A DNA stretch of 64,000 nt from JBGPTK01 sp963797765 (GCA_963797765.1 CAWCQU010000002.1:496001-560000); one strand, 5' to 3'; positions 9,782 through 20,077 are shown, counted from the first letter of the stretch. Notes: a model not told the origin generated them from the sequence alone. A program made the numbers and translations.

Positions 9782-9809
9782 ATCCCAGCTTTGCTTTGGG
9801 ATCGTCCTC

Positions 9810-11015
9810 ATGCGAATTCTAATGGTTTCCCAAACTTACTTCCCTTTCCAGGCCGCGGGAGGCCCGCCAACCAAGATCCGCGCAATCGCCAAGCGGCTGG
9901 TTGAGCATGGACACAGCGTCACTGTGTTAACCACGGACATGGGCTTCGGCGAATCGAACGGCCCTCCAATGCCGCCCGGACAAAACCGCTGGGGCTGGCA
10001 AACACAAGAAGATGGCATCGAGACGATTTACCTAAGAACGCAGGTCCGTTATCGTTCACTCACTCTGAATCGCGGGTTGAAAAGCTATTGCGATACTTCT
10101 CTCCGTTCCTTCGACATCGTCCATATCTTCGGACTCTACGATTTACTCGGAATCGCCGTGGCTTCCCGGTGTTTGCGTATCCCGATTCCCTACGTGATCG
10201 AACCCATCGGCATGTTTCGGCCAATCGTACGCAGCTTGTGGTTGAAGCGGGCTTATCTGCTCTTCGGGGGCAAGCGGCTGGTCCGCAAAGCTTCCTGCGT
10301 GCTTGCGACATCGGAGAGAGAGAAACAGGAGCTCATTGCCGGGGGAATTCCAGAATCCAAGATCATCATTCGCCGGAACGGAGTTGAAGTGCCTGAATGT
10401 CTGCCGTTTCCAGGCGGCTTCCGGAAGAAGAACGGTATCGGATCAAACTCGAAACTAATTCTTTTTCTAGGGCGTCTAATTGCAAAGAAAAGCCCTGACC
10501 TTTTGATTCACGCCTTTGCGCAATGGCGGAAGACCGCCAGCAACGGAAGGTCGTCGGTATTAGTCCTGGGGGGCCCGGACGAAAACGATGGATACCTGCG
10601 TAAGCTCGAATCGTTAGTGCACGATCTGGGCCTAAAAGAAACGGTGAAATTTACAGGACCGCTCTACGACGGCGAGAAGTGGGAGGCTTACCGTGATGCG
10701 GACGTGTTTGTTCTGCCATCTCAAAGTGAAAATTTTGGCAATACAGTTGCCGAGGCAGTAGCGTGTGGAGCACCGGTGATCGTCACCGACCGCTGCGGGA
10801 TCGGGCCATCGATTGACGGCAGGGCGGGGCTTATGGTTCCCTACGGCACTGTTGAAATCCGGACTGCTCTCTCCAAATTACTCGCGGAAGAATCGCCGCG
10901 AGAGCGCTATCAAAACGGCTGCGAAGAAGTGACGCGGGAACTTTCCTGGGATCAGCCGCTGGCACAGATGGAATCGCTATACTCCAAGCTCGTTTCGGAA
11001 AGAAAGAGAATATGA
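9810..11015 (+). CDS. Glycosyltransferase family 4 (GT-B fold)
   Basis: A 401-residue GT4 enzyme with a typical N-terminus (MRILMVSQTYFP, then a Gly-rich loop GGPPTKIRAI) and a C-terminal donor half (LILFLGRLIAKKSPDLLIHA, then SENFGNTVAEAVACGAPVI). The open frame continues upstream to 9684 inside the previous glycosyltransferase. ATG at 9810 is preferred because the conserved beta-strand 1 of the fold begins right after it. Its last four bases overlap the start of the membrane transglutaminase-like gene, showing one transcript. Confidence 0.87.
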   Translation: MRILMVSQTYFPFQAAGGPPTKIRAIAKRLVEHGHSVTVLTTDMGFGESNGPPMPPGQNRWGWQTQEDGIETIYLRTQVRYRSLTLNRGLKSYCDTSLRSFDIVHIFGLYDLLGIAVASRCLRIPIPYVIEPIGMFRPIVRSLWLKRAYLLFGGKRLVRKASCVLATSEREKQELIAGGIPESKIIIRRNGVEVPECLPFPGGFRKKNGIGSNSKLILFLGRLIAKKSPDLLIHAFAQWRKTASNGRSSVLVLGGPDENDGYLRKLESLVHDLGLKETVKFTGPLYDGEKWEAYRDADVFVLPSQSENFGNTVAEAVACGAPVIVTDRCGIGPSIDGRAGLMVPYGTVEIRTALSKLLAEESPRERYQNGCEEVTRELSWDQPLAQMESLYSKLVSERKRI

Positions 11016-11854
11016 AACGGCATCCTGTCCTGCTGATGGCCTGGTACTTGGTGAACGGATTGTTGGTTATTTCCGTTTTTTTCTTCGCGTTTGCCGTGAT
11101 CCGGGACTATTCCACGCGGGAGTACCTGAGAGGCTTTTCGGATGCGGTTACTCCGGCCGGCGCTACCCCGGAAGAAAAAATCAGCGAAATCCTCGCTTGG
11201 ATGGAACATGGCCCCGCAAGACGCACCGGCAATGCTTCTTCCTCGGCAATTCACGATCCGGAACAAACTCTCAACTACCAAGCACTTTTGCGTGTATGCG
11301 GGAGTGCCACAAACGCTTTCGTGAATTTGGCAAACAGCAGCGGCCTTCAGGCCAGGCGCCTATTATTATTATCCGCCGATCGTGGCGCGAAGCACGTGGT
11401 TGCGGAGGTCTACATTGATGGCCGTTGGATCGTCGTTGATCCTGCCTTTCGAAACATCCCGCGCGGAACGGATGGCCGCCTGCTTACCCGTCAGGAACTT
11501 GGCGACCCGGAGGTTTTGCGCTGGGCCACCCGAAATGTTCAAAATTACGATCCGACCTATACCTACGAATCGACTGCCCACGTACGCCTCGCGCGCATCC
11601 CCATCATCGGCCGCTTTCTTCGGAGCTTGCTGAATCATGTCATTCCCCGATGGGAAGATTCCATCTGGTGGACGATATTGCTCGAACGCCGATCATTCGC
11701 TTTGCTGGTGATCTCGTTCATCCTTGTGTTGTTTTTTCTAATTGTCCGCTTTGTATTACGCCGGTATGCGGAGTCGCGCTACGGAATTCCTCGAGTCCGG
11801 GTTCGCCAGCGGGTGCGGGACGCCGTCCGGATCGTTTTAGGTATGTCGGTTTGA
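11012..11854 (+). CDS. Membrane-anchored transglutaminase-like protein
   Basis: A 280-residue protein with one hydrophobic helix at about 7-27 and a second at about 227-250, enclosing an extracytoplasmic transglutaminase-like domain. A papain-like triad can be placed at Cys96 (RVCGSATN), His128 (AKHVVAEVY) and Asp143 (WIVVDPAF), in the right order and spacing for this fold. Bacterial relatives include proteases, peptide-modifying enzymes and proteins of unknown role; the substrate is not known here. It overlaps the upstream glycosyltransferase by four bases, so a role in polymer assembly, anchoring or quality control is plausible but inferred. Confidence 0.72.
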   Translation: MKRHPVLLMAWYLVNGLLVISVFFFAFAVIRDYSTREYLRGFSDAVTPAGATPEEKISEILAWMEHGPARRTGNASSSAIHDPEQTLNYQALLRVCGSATNAFVNLANSSGLQARRLLLLSADRGAKHVVAEVYIDGRWIVVDPAFRNIPRGTDGRLLTRQELGDPEVLRWATRNVQNYDPTYTYESTAHVRLARIPIIGRFLRSLLNHVIPRWEDSIWWTILLERRSFALLVISFILVLFFLIVRFVLRRYAESRYGIPRVRVRQRVRDAVRIVLGMSV

Positions 11855-12279
11855 TGTCTGGCTCAGGTCCCTTGTGAGATGACCTGCCGGCGGGGTCCGG
11901 ATATATTCACCGGCAGGAGATTGGACATCGACCTCCAGGCTGGTGTTGACCTCGCATGACGCAGGTATAAAGTTAAGCTTCCCCTTCCTTGAAATTCTGA
12001 ATCTGGTTTCAGTTCACCCCTTCGACCTCTCGGAACTGGTGTCCGGCGTAAAACTCTCAATCCCAGTGTGGCGCTGCGCTTGCGGGGGGGGCTCCCGTTC
12101 AATTGGAAGATATCCGGCTTCGTCCTCAACTTGAACCACTAACAAAGGATCACCAAAGAATTCCGCAACGGATTTTTCGGGTATACTGAGGCTCCCGCCC
12201 GGTTAGGCGAAGCTTGGCTCTTGCCCGCGGGACGAGAGCAAGCAAAGTTCAATTTTCCAGGTTAAGGCGAAACGATTTC
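11855..12279. other. Intergenic region with hairpin and two candidate promoters
   Basis: No convincing gene is seen. CCTGCCGG at 11883-11890 pairs perfectly with CCGGCAGG at 11910-11917 and could be a weak terminator or leader structure, although no T-run follows. TTGACC at 11946-11951 with an AT-rich TATAAAGT at 11966-11973 is a possible sigma-70 promoter with a short spacer. TATACT at 12182-12187 is a better -10 box for the amidotransferase gene, leaving a leader of about 92 bases. Confidence 0.5.
12182..12187 (+). promoter_or_regulatory. Candidate -10 box of the asnB-like gene
   Basis: TATACT lies 92 bases before the ATG. No good -35 hexamer is visible at the usual distance, so this rests on the -10 match and position only. 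The leader after it is GC-rich and could form short hairpins. Confidence 0.3.
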
Positions 12280-14260
12280 ATGTGCGGCATCTGCGGCGTT
12301 ATCGCGGCCGAAAACAGAGAAGATAAAGCTGCGTCTGTCGAAACCCTGACCCGGCGCATGCTCGCGGCCATGCATCATCGTGGCCCTGACGCCGAAGGAA
12401 TTCTCATCGCCCCGCCCGTCGCCCTGGGAATGCGCCGCCTCAGCATCATCGATCTTTCTGGCGGCAACCAGCCGATCTGGAATGAGGCGCGAACCCTTGC
12501 GGTAGTCTTCAACGGAGAAATTTATAATTTCCGCGAACTGCGCGCCACTCTGGAATCCCTGGGACATCGCTTCCAAACGAATTCCGATACCGAAGTAGTG
12601 GTGCATGCCTACGAGGAGTGGGGATGCGAAAGCCCCCGCCATCTTCAAGGCATGTTCACATTCGCGGTGTTGGAAATGCCCGACGGGACCGCAAGGCCCT
12701 CCCCGCCAGGTCTTCTTGGCGCGCGACCGGCTCGGCATCAAACCGCTTTATTACGCCCAGGCAAACGGAACATTTCTCTTTGCGTCGGAGGTTCGCGCAC
12801 TGCTCGCTTCCGGCGTCATTCCCCGTCAACTTTCGCAAGCGGCTCTGGAAAGCTACCTCCTCTTTGGATCGACTTGCGAACCGATGACTCTGGTGGAAGG
12901 TATTTATTCGCTGCCGCCCGGCCATAGTCTGCTGCTGCCGGCCGCAAAGCCAACGCCCGTCCCGCAACCTTACTGGGATGTCACTTCCGTGATCGACGTG
13001 GAGAATCCCAAACGGGACGAACCAGCTTCGATTCCAAAAGAATTGCGATCGCTGCTCGAAAACTCGGTTCGCGGGCATTTGATCGCTGATGTGCCCTTGG
13101 GCATTTTTCTTTCCAGCGGCCTCGATTCCACGGCTTTGGCCGCGCTGGCCAGCCGCGATCACAGCGGCATCCACACGCTTACGGTGATCTTTGCCGAGCA
13201 GGATTTCAGTGAAGCGGAGATGGCGCGCCGGTCCGCGAAGCGATTCCACACACAGCACAGTGAGCTGTTGCTGACGGGCGAAGACATGCTCGCCCGCCTG
13301 GAAGAATCCGTTACCGCTTTCGATCAGCCCAGCGCGGACGGCGTGAATTCTTATTTTGTCTCCTGGGCGGCGCGACAGGTGGGATTGAAAGTGGCGCTCT
13401 CCGGATTGGGCAGCGATGAAATCTTTGGCGGCTACTCCACCTTTCGTTCGACGCCACAAGTGGGCCGGCTGGCTTCGTTCGGCCGCTTGATTCCTTCGTG
13501 GCTGCGAGCTTCCACCGCACGCGCAATGGAAGGCGTCGCCTCACGCCGCGGAATGCCGGATTCCGGCCGCAAACTGGCCTCCGCATTGCGCAACCCCGGG
13601 TCCATGCCGCATGGATATTTCTTTACTCGCGCACTCTTTACCCCGCAGGCCGCGCTCTTACGCCATCCGCTTGCTGAAGACTCCTCGTTGCCCTCGGCGT
13701 GGCGCGCCTGGCAGGCAAAGATCTCGCTCGAATCAGAACGTCTCGAACCCTTTAACGCGGTCTCCTGGCTCGAACTTCGCTCCTACATGGTGAACATGCT
13801 GCTGCGCGATACCGATTCCGTAAGCATGAGCAATTCCCTCGAAGTTCGCGTGCCCTTTCTCGATCATCCGCTGGTGGAATATGTAATGCGGTTGCCCGCT
13901 TCCGCGAAGCAAAACGGAACAGTTTCAAAACCGTTGCTCGTGGAAGCGCTTGGCGATTTGCTGCCGAATGAAGTGATTGCCCAGCGTAAACGCACCTTCA
14001 CATTTCCCTGGGAAAAATGGCTTCGAGGCCCGCTGAAATCGCGAGTGGAGCATAGCCTTCAGAATCTCTCCCCAGTACTCTTAAGTGCCCTCGATGAACA
14101 CAAAGTGCGCAACGTGTGGCAAGATTTCCTGTCCGGACGAACCAGTTGGTCCCGTCCCTGGAGCCTGTACGTGCTGAACGAGTGGACGCGGCGCCATTTG
14201 GAGACGGAAGATTCGCGTTCCGCGCCAGCCGAGATCGCTTCCGCAACCGCTGCCGTGTGA
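12280..14260 (+). pseudogene. asnB: Asparagine synthase (glutamine-hydrolysing)/AsnB-type amidotransferase, one frameshift
   Basis: The N-terminal glutaminase domain begins with MCGICGV, whose Cys2 is the nucleophile, and includes MHHRGPDAEG and FNGEIYNF. The frame then breaks in the C-rich run at 12695-12704. Removing one C restores a continuous protein of about 659 residues, in which LEMPDGTARP joins to QVFLARDRLGIKPLYY. The synthetase domain has the PP-loop SSGLDSTALA and later SGLGSDEIFGGY and RVPFLDHPLVEY. Such enzymes make Asn or, in sugar loci, amidate other carboxylates. Both halves look under purifying selection, so the break may be a sequence error. A carbamoyltransferase follows 48 bases downstream. 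Confidence 0.82.
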
Positions 14261-14308
14261 CGCCGCTCGCGGCCAGGCGATCCAAATAAATAGGGGGAGC
14301 TTCACCGA

Positions 14309-16105
14309 ATGTATATTCTGGGAATCAACGCATATCACGCCAACGCATCCGCCGCACTCGTGGCGGACGGGCAACTGGTCGCGGCGGTGGAAGAAGAACG
14401 ATTCAACCGCGTGAAATACGCGGCCGGATTTCCCGTCCAGGCCATTCGTTATTGCCTGGAGCAGGCGGGCATCACGTTGTCGCAAGTGGATCATGTTGCG
14501 ATCCCGCGCGATCCCCGGGCGCGTCTTGGCACCAAGCTGCTTTATTCGCTGCGCATGCCCAGTTTCGCGTTGGAACGAATCGGAGTGATGAAGCGATTTG
14601 CGGGGGTGAAAGAAGAACTTGCGCAAGCCTTCGATCTCGATCCCGAAAAGCTGCGTTCCAAATTTCATCGCGTCGAACATCATCAGGCGCATTCCGCCAG
14701 CGCATTCTTCGTCTCTCCTTTCGAGGATGCCGCGGTTCTCTCCGCCGATGGCTTGGGCGATTTCGCCAGCACCATGTGGTCCGCCGGCCATGGACCGCGC
14801 CTGCAGATCCTCGGCTCCATCGCGTTTCCCCATTCCCTGGGAATTTATTATTCCGCCCTGACGCAATATATCGGCTTCTGGAAATTCGGAGATGAATACA
14901 AGGTGATGGGCCTGGCGGCTTACGGCCAGCCCGCCTATCTGGATGAGTTTCGCAAAATCCTGAAAACCACACGCGGCGAAGTTGGATTCCGCCTTGGCCT
15001 GGAATATTTCTCGCACCAGCGTAAGGGACCGGAGATGACCTGGCGGGAAGCGGATCAAACTCCGGTGCAGGGCCGCCTGTTTTCGGAATATCTCGAGAAA
15101 CGTCTGGGGCCTACGCGACCTGCGAGCGAGCCGGTGGAACAACGGCATCGAGACCTTGCCGCAACGATGCAGGCGACGCTGGAAGAAACTTATCTGACGA
15201 TGCTCGATTCATTGCAGCGGCAGACCAAGCAGAAGAATCTGTGCCTGGCCGGCGGCGTGGCGTTCAACTGCGTCGCGAACGGCAAAATTTTCGACCGCAC
15301 GGAATTTGAAAAAGTGTATGTCCAGCCGGCGGCCGGTGACGCGGGCCTCTCCGTCGGCGCCGCCTATTTTGTCCAGCATCAGGTTCTTGGTGCGCCTCGT
15401 ACGTTTGTAATGGATCATGCTTCCTGGGGGCCGGGCTTTTCAGACGATGATGCCCGGCGGGCGCTCGAGAGTCGTGGAATCTCGGGAACCGAAATCAGCG
15501 TCGCCGAATTGACCGAAAGCGCTCTGTTAAAAGCCACGGCGCAGCACATCGCCCGCGGCCGCGTGATTGGTTGGTTCCAGGGACGCCAGGAATGGGGTCC
15601 GCGTGCGCTGGGCAATCGCAGCATTCTGGCCGATCCCCGGCGGCCTGAAATGAAAGACATCCTGAACCAGCGCATCAAGCACCGCGAAACTTTCCGGCCT
15701 TTTGCTCCGTCCATTCTGGAAGAATCGACCGGGGAATATTTTGAACGCACTCAACCTTCTCCCTTTATGACATTTGCTTATTCAGTGCGCCCGGAAAAGC
15801 GCGCCGTAATTCCCGCGCCCACGCATGTGGATGGCACAGCGCGCCTGCAAACCGTGAATCGTCAGGCGAATCCGCTTTACTGGAAGTTGATCAAGGAATT
15901 TGCAAACCAGACGGGCGTCCCGGTTCTATTGAACACCTCCTTCAATGAAAATGAACCGATCGTTCTTCGTCCCGAGGAAGCACTGGATTGTTTCCTTCGC
16001 ACGAAGATGGACGTCCTTGTATTGGGCAATTTTATTCTCGAGAAACCGGCTCTGGAGTCTGGTGTTGAAGACCAGACTGAAGTGTTGGTGGATCGGGCAA
16101 AGTAG
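14309..16105 (+). CDS. NodU/CmcH-family carbamoyltransferase
   Basis: A 598-residue enzyme of the NodU/CmcH/TobZ type, which uses carbamoyl phosphate and ATP to carbamoylate a hydroxyl of a sugar or antibiotic. The N-terminal Kae1-like domain starts MYILGINAYHANASAA and has the metal-binding cluster His124, His125 and His128 in EHHQAHSAS. The C-terminal YrdC-like part has WGPRALGNRSILADP and HRETFRPFAPS, and ends with LLNTSFNENEPIV, all usual for the family. RBS-like GGGGAG precedes the ATG. It probably acts on the polymer built by this locus and forms an operon with the amidotransferase before it. Confidence 0.9.
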   Translation: MYILGINAYHANASAALVADGQLVAAVEEERFNRVKYAAGFPVQAIRYCLEQAGITLSQVDHVAIPRDPRARLGTKLLYSLRMPSFALERIGVMKRFAGVKEELAQAFDLDPEKLRSKFHRVEHHQAHSASAFFVSPFEDAAVLSADGLGDFASTMWSAGHGPRLQILGSIAFPHSLGIYYSALTQYIGFWKFGDEYKVMGLAAYGQPAYLDEFRKILKTTRGEVGFRLGLEYFSHQRKGPEMTWREADQTPVQGRLFSEYLEKRLGPTRPASEPVEQRHRDLAATMQATLEETYLTMLDSLQRQTKQKNLCLAGGVAFNCVANGKIFDRTEFEKVYVQPAAGDAGLSVGAAYFVQHQVLGAPRTFVMDHASWGPGFSDDDARRALESRGISGTEISVAELTESALLKATAQHIARGRVIGWFQGRQEWGPRALGNRSILADPRRPEMKDILNQRIKHRETFRPFAPSILEESTGEYFERTQPSPFMTFAYSVRPEKRAVIPAPTHVDGTARLQTVNRQANPLYWKLIKEFANQTGVPVLLNTSFNENEPIVLRPEEALDCFLRTKMDVLVLGNFILEKPALESGVEDQTEVLVDRAK

Positions 16106-16115
16106 TAAGCACTTA

Positions 16116-16137
16116 AGGCAGGCAGCCTTTCCTGCCT
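16116..16137 (+). terminator. Hairpin between carbamoyltransferase and next GT4
   Basis: AGGCAGG at 16116-16122 pairs with CCTGCCT at 16131-16137 around an eight-base loop, 11 bases after the carbamoyltransferase stop. There is no T-run, so it is at best a weak terminator or an mRNA-stability hairpin. Confidence 0.25.
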
Positions 16138-16194
16138 ACCTTCGGCGTTCGTGGTGGTGCTGCAAGAAGCGACAGTTTTACTTGGGGACTGGCC

Positions 16195-17532
16195 GTGCAT
16201 ATTTTAGTTTTGAATCAATACTATCCTCCGGATACGTCCGCGACGGCGAAGATGGCGGCGCAGGTGGTCGAGCGCCTCTCCGTCGAGCATCGCGTTACTG
16301 TGCTTGCCGGCCGTCCTTCGTACGATCCCAGCGAGCGCTATCCCGCGCGGTTGTTGCGCCGCGATATGCAAGGCAACGTGACGATCGAGCGCGTCGGCTC
16401 CACCACTTTCTCGCGCCATCGCATGGGCGGCCGCGTCTCGAATTACCTGAGCTACCTTTCCCTGGCGATTCCGCGCGCTTTGACAATTCGCCACGATGTG
16501 ATCCTGGCGATGACCGATCCTCCCTTTGCCGGCATAGCTGGGGCGCTGGTTTCAAAGCTTTCTAGACGTCCTCTCGTCTACAACATTCGGGATCTCTATC
16601 CAGACATGGCGATTGGCGGCAGCATCGTGAAACCTTCGCGTCTGGTGCGGCTCTGGGAAAACATGCATCGCCGCAGTCTGAGGCAAGCCACCAAAATTAT
16701 CGTCCTGGGAGAGGATATGCGCGAACGCATCCTCTCGAAAGGAATCGACGTGGAGAAAATCGCCGTCGTGCGCGACGGAACTTCCCTGCCGGAGAAGCTA
16801 GCTTCCGCGGATCATCCGGTGGTCCAGGAAATCCGCAATGGTTTTCCGTTCACGGTGATTCACGCGGGGAATCTGGGATTTTATGGAGCGTGGGATACAT
16901 TAATTCGAGCGGCTGAAATTCTAGGCGACGATGGAGTGGGCTTTCTATTCATCGGTGACGGTGCCAGCCGGTCCCGGCTCGAAGCATCGGCAACCGGTTT
17001 TCCCCAGGTGCGTTTTATGCCCTTCCGGCCCGCCGAACAGATTCCATTTGTGATGGCCGCTGGCGATTTGCACATCGTCACCGTGAAGCGCGGACTGGAA
17101 GGCGTGGTCGTGCCCAGTAAATTTTATTCTATATTGGCGGCAGGCCGGCCGGTCCTCGCCGTGGCGCCTGAATCTTGCGAAGTGGTTCGCATCGTTCGCC
17201 AGTCGGGCTGCGGAATTGTGGCCGATCCCGACGACCCCCAATCGGTGGTCCGTGCGCTGCGCGAAATTCGCGACGATCGGGTCCGGCTCGATTACATGGG
17301 TCGCCGTGCACGCGAGATTGCAAGAAACTTTATTCGAGCGGACGAACTGGACCGCTTCACAGGAATTGTGGAACAAGCTGCGAGCTATGACCGTGAGACA
17401 GAGGAAGCCATCTGGCCCAGGGAAAAAGCCGCGGCTGCTGGCGCGAATTCCGGGTCTGAATCACGCGTCCTGGAGTCCTTGGTTGAGCACGAAGTTCAAC
17501 ATTCACGCAATCCCGAGCCACACGGAGGTTAA
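16195..17532 (+). CDS. Glycosyltransferase family 4, WbuB-like
   Basis: A 445-residue GT4 enzyme. The start LNQYYPPDTSATAKMA and the central RPLVYNIRDLYPDMAI are the motifs seen in WbuB-type N-acetylfucosaminyl transferases and relatives. The donor half includes HAGNLGFYGAWDTLIRAA, GDGASRSRLE and a C-terminal KFYSILAAGRPVLAV. The last 50 residues are poorly conserved-looking. GTG at 16195 is preceded by a GGGGAC run. The next gene, the lipid-carrier transferase, starts five bases after the stop, so the enzyme may add the second sugar to the lipid-linked intermediate. Confidence 0.86.
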   Translation: MHILVLNQYYPPDTSATAKMAAQVVERLSVEHRVTVLAGRPSYDPSERYPARLLRRDMQGNVTIERVGSTTFSRHRMGGRVSNYLSYLSLAIPRALTIRHDVILAMTDPPFAGIAGALVSKLSRRPLVYNIRDLYPDMAIGGSIVKPSRLVRLWENMHRRSLRQATKIIVLGEDMRERILSKGIDVEKIAVVRDGTSLPEKLASADHPVVQEIRNGFPFTVIHAGNLGFYGAWDTLIRAAEILGDDGVGFLFIGDGASRSRLEASATGFPQVRFMPFRPAEQIPFVMAAGDLHIVTVKRGLEGVVVPSKFYSILAAGRPVLAVAPESCEVVRIVRQSGCGIVADPDDPQSVVRALREIRDDRVRLDYMGRRAREIARNFIRADELDRFTGIVEQAASYDRETEEAIWPREKAAAAGANSGSESRVLESLVEHEVQHSRNPEPHGG

Positions 17533-17537
17533 AGCGC

Positions 17538-18576
17538 TTGCCGGTTGAACTCATCGCGTTTTCCGTTGCCTTACTTGCATCGCTCAGCTTGACCATTCCG
17601 GTTCGCCAGTTGGCTTTGCATCTCGGCATGGTGGATCAACCAGGGCCCCGCAAAGTCCATCTAACTCCCATTCCACTTCTGGGTGGGCTGGCAATGTATC
17701 TCGGCGTTGTCCTGGCTTTAATCGCCACAAAACCCGATCCTGCGTGGCTTCAAATTGCCGGAATACTGGCCGGCGCTACGATGCTCGCATTAGTCGGATT
17801 CCTCGACGACGGCAAGCTACTGCATCACCAGGTGAAATTGTTCGGAGCCATGCCGATCGCCGCTCTGATTTTGATATTCGTTGGGAATCCGCGCTGAGGT
17901 TTTTTCTGAGTTCGTGCCAGGACGCACTGGAATTTTTCTGGATGGATGCCTCACGGTCGTGTGGGTAGTGGGAATCACCGCCGCATTCAGCATACTCGAT
18001 CACATGGATGGCCTTTGCGCCGGCATCGCCGCCGTCGCCGCCGCATTTTTTGTGATCCTTGCCTGGTCCAGCGGGCAAGTTTTAGTCAGCACGCTTGCCG
18101 CGGCTACGTTTGGCGCTGCATTAGGCTTTCTTCGATGGAATTTCAAGCCGGCAAAGATTTTCATGGGCGATGGTGGCGCGATGTTCCTGGGATTCCTGAT
18201 GGCCACTTTGTCGCTCAAACTCCGGCTGCCGCGAATCGCTTCCTCCGCCGATTGGATGATTCCCTTGTTTGTTCTGGGCGTACCCATCCTCGACACAACT
18301 CTGGTCAGCATTTCCCGGTCCCGCCGCGGCTTGTTACCATTCACTTCTCCTGGGAAGGATCACACGGCTCACCGGTTGTCGAACGTCGGCCTGGACCAGC
18401 GGGGAGCGGTGCTCGCGCTCTATGGCATCGGTTGCCTCTTCGGATTTCTAGCCCTGCTGATCCGCTACGTGCCCGGACCTCAGGATTACCTCGTTGCGGC
18501 CGGAGTGGTTCTCTGCGGACTGGCTGCGATATTTGTCCTGGAAAAGTGCCCGTACGAACGTCAAAAAAAGTACTAA
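17538..18576 (+). pseudogene. WecA/MraY-family undecaprenyl-phosphate sugar-1-phosphate transferase, one frameshift
   Basis: The reading frame from 17538 covers the first 119 residues (RKVHLTPIPLLGGLAMYL, VGFLDDGKLL) and hits a stop at 17897. The rest continues one frame on (FSILDHMDGLCAG, KIFMGDGGAMFLGF, SPGKDHTAHRL). One extra G in GGG at 17883-17885 explains the break, giving FVGIRAEVF across the join and about 345 residues. The DD pair, the DHMDG loop and the MGDG loop are the Mg and carrier-binding elements of the polyprenyl-phosphate N-acetylhexosamine-1-phosphate transferases that start glycan assembly. About ten helices are present. The protein is intact apart from the indel. Confidence 0.83.
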
Positions 18577-18787
18577 GATCCGCGCCTTACCACTCTGTTC
18601 CGTATTGAAACGTTGTCTCGGCTTTTCACACTTTCACCTGTCCGTCGGCATCCGTTCGCGCCATTTCTCCCGGTTTCACAGGCTAGAAACGGCATATTGA
18701 TTTGCGGATTCGGGTGAGTGCGTTATACTGCACGGCCGAGTGAATTATCTTGGCGAGCGCTTTTCCGAAACGTCCGGGCAGAGCTAA

Positions 18788-20077
18788 ATGAGGCGCTCGG
18801 TCCTGCATGTTCCCAGCTCTTCGGCGATCTTAAGCGAGCGAGTGTATACAGAACTGCGGCAAATGATTGTTCCTGTCGAACAGCGGGGAGAGAATCCAAT
18901 AACGAAAGATTTGACCAAGCCAGCGCATGGGCCGGTAGCAGTCGTCGGAGGCTCGGCGGCTGGTTTGTTTACGGCATATCTGCTGGCGCGTCGTGGTGTT
19001 CCTGTCCAAGTGATGGAGCGAACGGAGAACCTGGAACCGGCAGCGCGGACGCTGATCGTCACCCATCATATGCGGAACATTCTGGGCCAGGCAGCAGGCG
19101 ACTGCGTGGTCAACGAAGTCCGCAAATTCGAACTATTTACGGACGGCAGAGCCGCCCACATTCCACTCAAACAACCTGACTTGATTATTGAACGCGCTGC
19201 TTTGATCCGCAGTTTGGCGGAGCGGGCTCGCAGCGCCGGGGCCAAACTTCTTCTTGGTCGCCGTTTCCGTGGATTGCAGAACTCGAACGGAGGATTGGCG
19301 ATTGAAACAGAGCGTTGCTCGGATGGAGCGCGTGAAGAAATCCATGCTTCTACCCTTGTGGGCAGCGATGGCGCAACCAGCCGGGTTGCCGAGGCGGCAG
19401 GTTGGCCGAAGCAGCAAACCGTCCCACTGATCCAAGCGATCGTCCCCTTGCCGAAGGACATGTCGCCCGACACGGTCCGCGTATGGTTTGTGCCTCAGGA
19501 CACGCCCTATTTCTATTGGCTGATTCCCGGATCGAAAGACCGCGGCGCCCTAGGCATCATCGGCGAAACGGGACAGGAAACGCGGCTTCATCTCGAACGG
19601 TTCCTGGAGAAACGAGGCCTCGAGCCGATCGGATTTCAAGGAGCTCGCATCCCCGTCTACACGGGCTGGGTGCCGGTCGAGCGGCAATTCGGTAACGGCA
19701 AAGTTTATCTGGTCGGCGACGCCGCTGGACAAGTGAAAGTGACCACTGTAGGTGGCATCGTGACCGGCTTCCGTGGCGCCGTTGGAGTGGCCGAGTCCAT
19801 CTTGAATGGCGGCCCCGGACGCGAACTTCGCAGCCTGCGGCGTGAGTTGGATCTTCATCTGCTCTTGCGCAGGACGATGCACCATTTCCAGCAGGCGGAT
19901 TATAGCCGTCTCGTCGACTTGCTCAATGATTCGGCGCGCCAATCCTTGAGTTCTTACACGCGCGATGAAGCGCTTAAAGTTTTGTGGCATATCTGCCTGA
20001 ACCAACCTCGCTTGCTCTTGATGGGTCTGCGTGGTCTTCTTACCGGAAAAGGATCCTTCCCCCGGGCTGCCGTGTAA
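18788..20077 (+). CDS. FAD-dependent oxidoreductase, geranylgeranyl-reductase-like
   Basis: A 429-residue flavoprotein. The FAD motif VVGGSAAGLFTAYLLARRG is near residues 48-66, preceded by an unusual N-terminal extension of about 45 residues, so the start may be too early. The second motif VYLVGDAAGQVKVTTVGGI is the GD motif of the geranylgeranyl reductase/PHBH group. Such enzymes saturate polyprenyl chains or oxidise aromatic and sugar-linked substrates. Lying between the lipid-carrier transferase and a carbamoyltransferase, it could modify a polyprenyl lipid carrier, but that is inference. A possible -10 box TATACT lies at 18724-18729. Confidence 0.75.
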   Translation: MRRSVLHVPSSSAILSERVYTELRQMIVPVEQRGENPITKDLTKPAHGPVAVVGGSAAGLFTAYLLARRGVPVQVMERTENLEPAARTLIVTHHMRNILGQAAGDCVVNEVRKFELFTDGRAAHIPLKQPDLIIERAALIRSLAERARSAGAKLLLGRRFRGLQNSNGGLAIETERCSDGAREEIHASTLVGSDGATSRVAEAAGWPKQQTVPLIQAIVPLPKDMSPDTVRVWFVPQDTPYFYWLIPGSKDRGALGIIGETGQETRLHLERFLEKRGLEPIGFQGARIPVYTGWVPVERQFGNGKVYLVGDAAGQVKVTTVGGIVTGFRGAVGVAESILNGGPGRELRSLRRELDLHLLLRRTMHHFQQADYSRLVDLLNDSARQSLSSYTRDEALKVLWHICLNQPRLLLMGLRGLLTGKGSFPRAAV

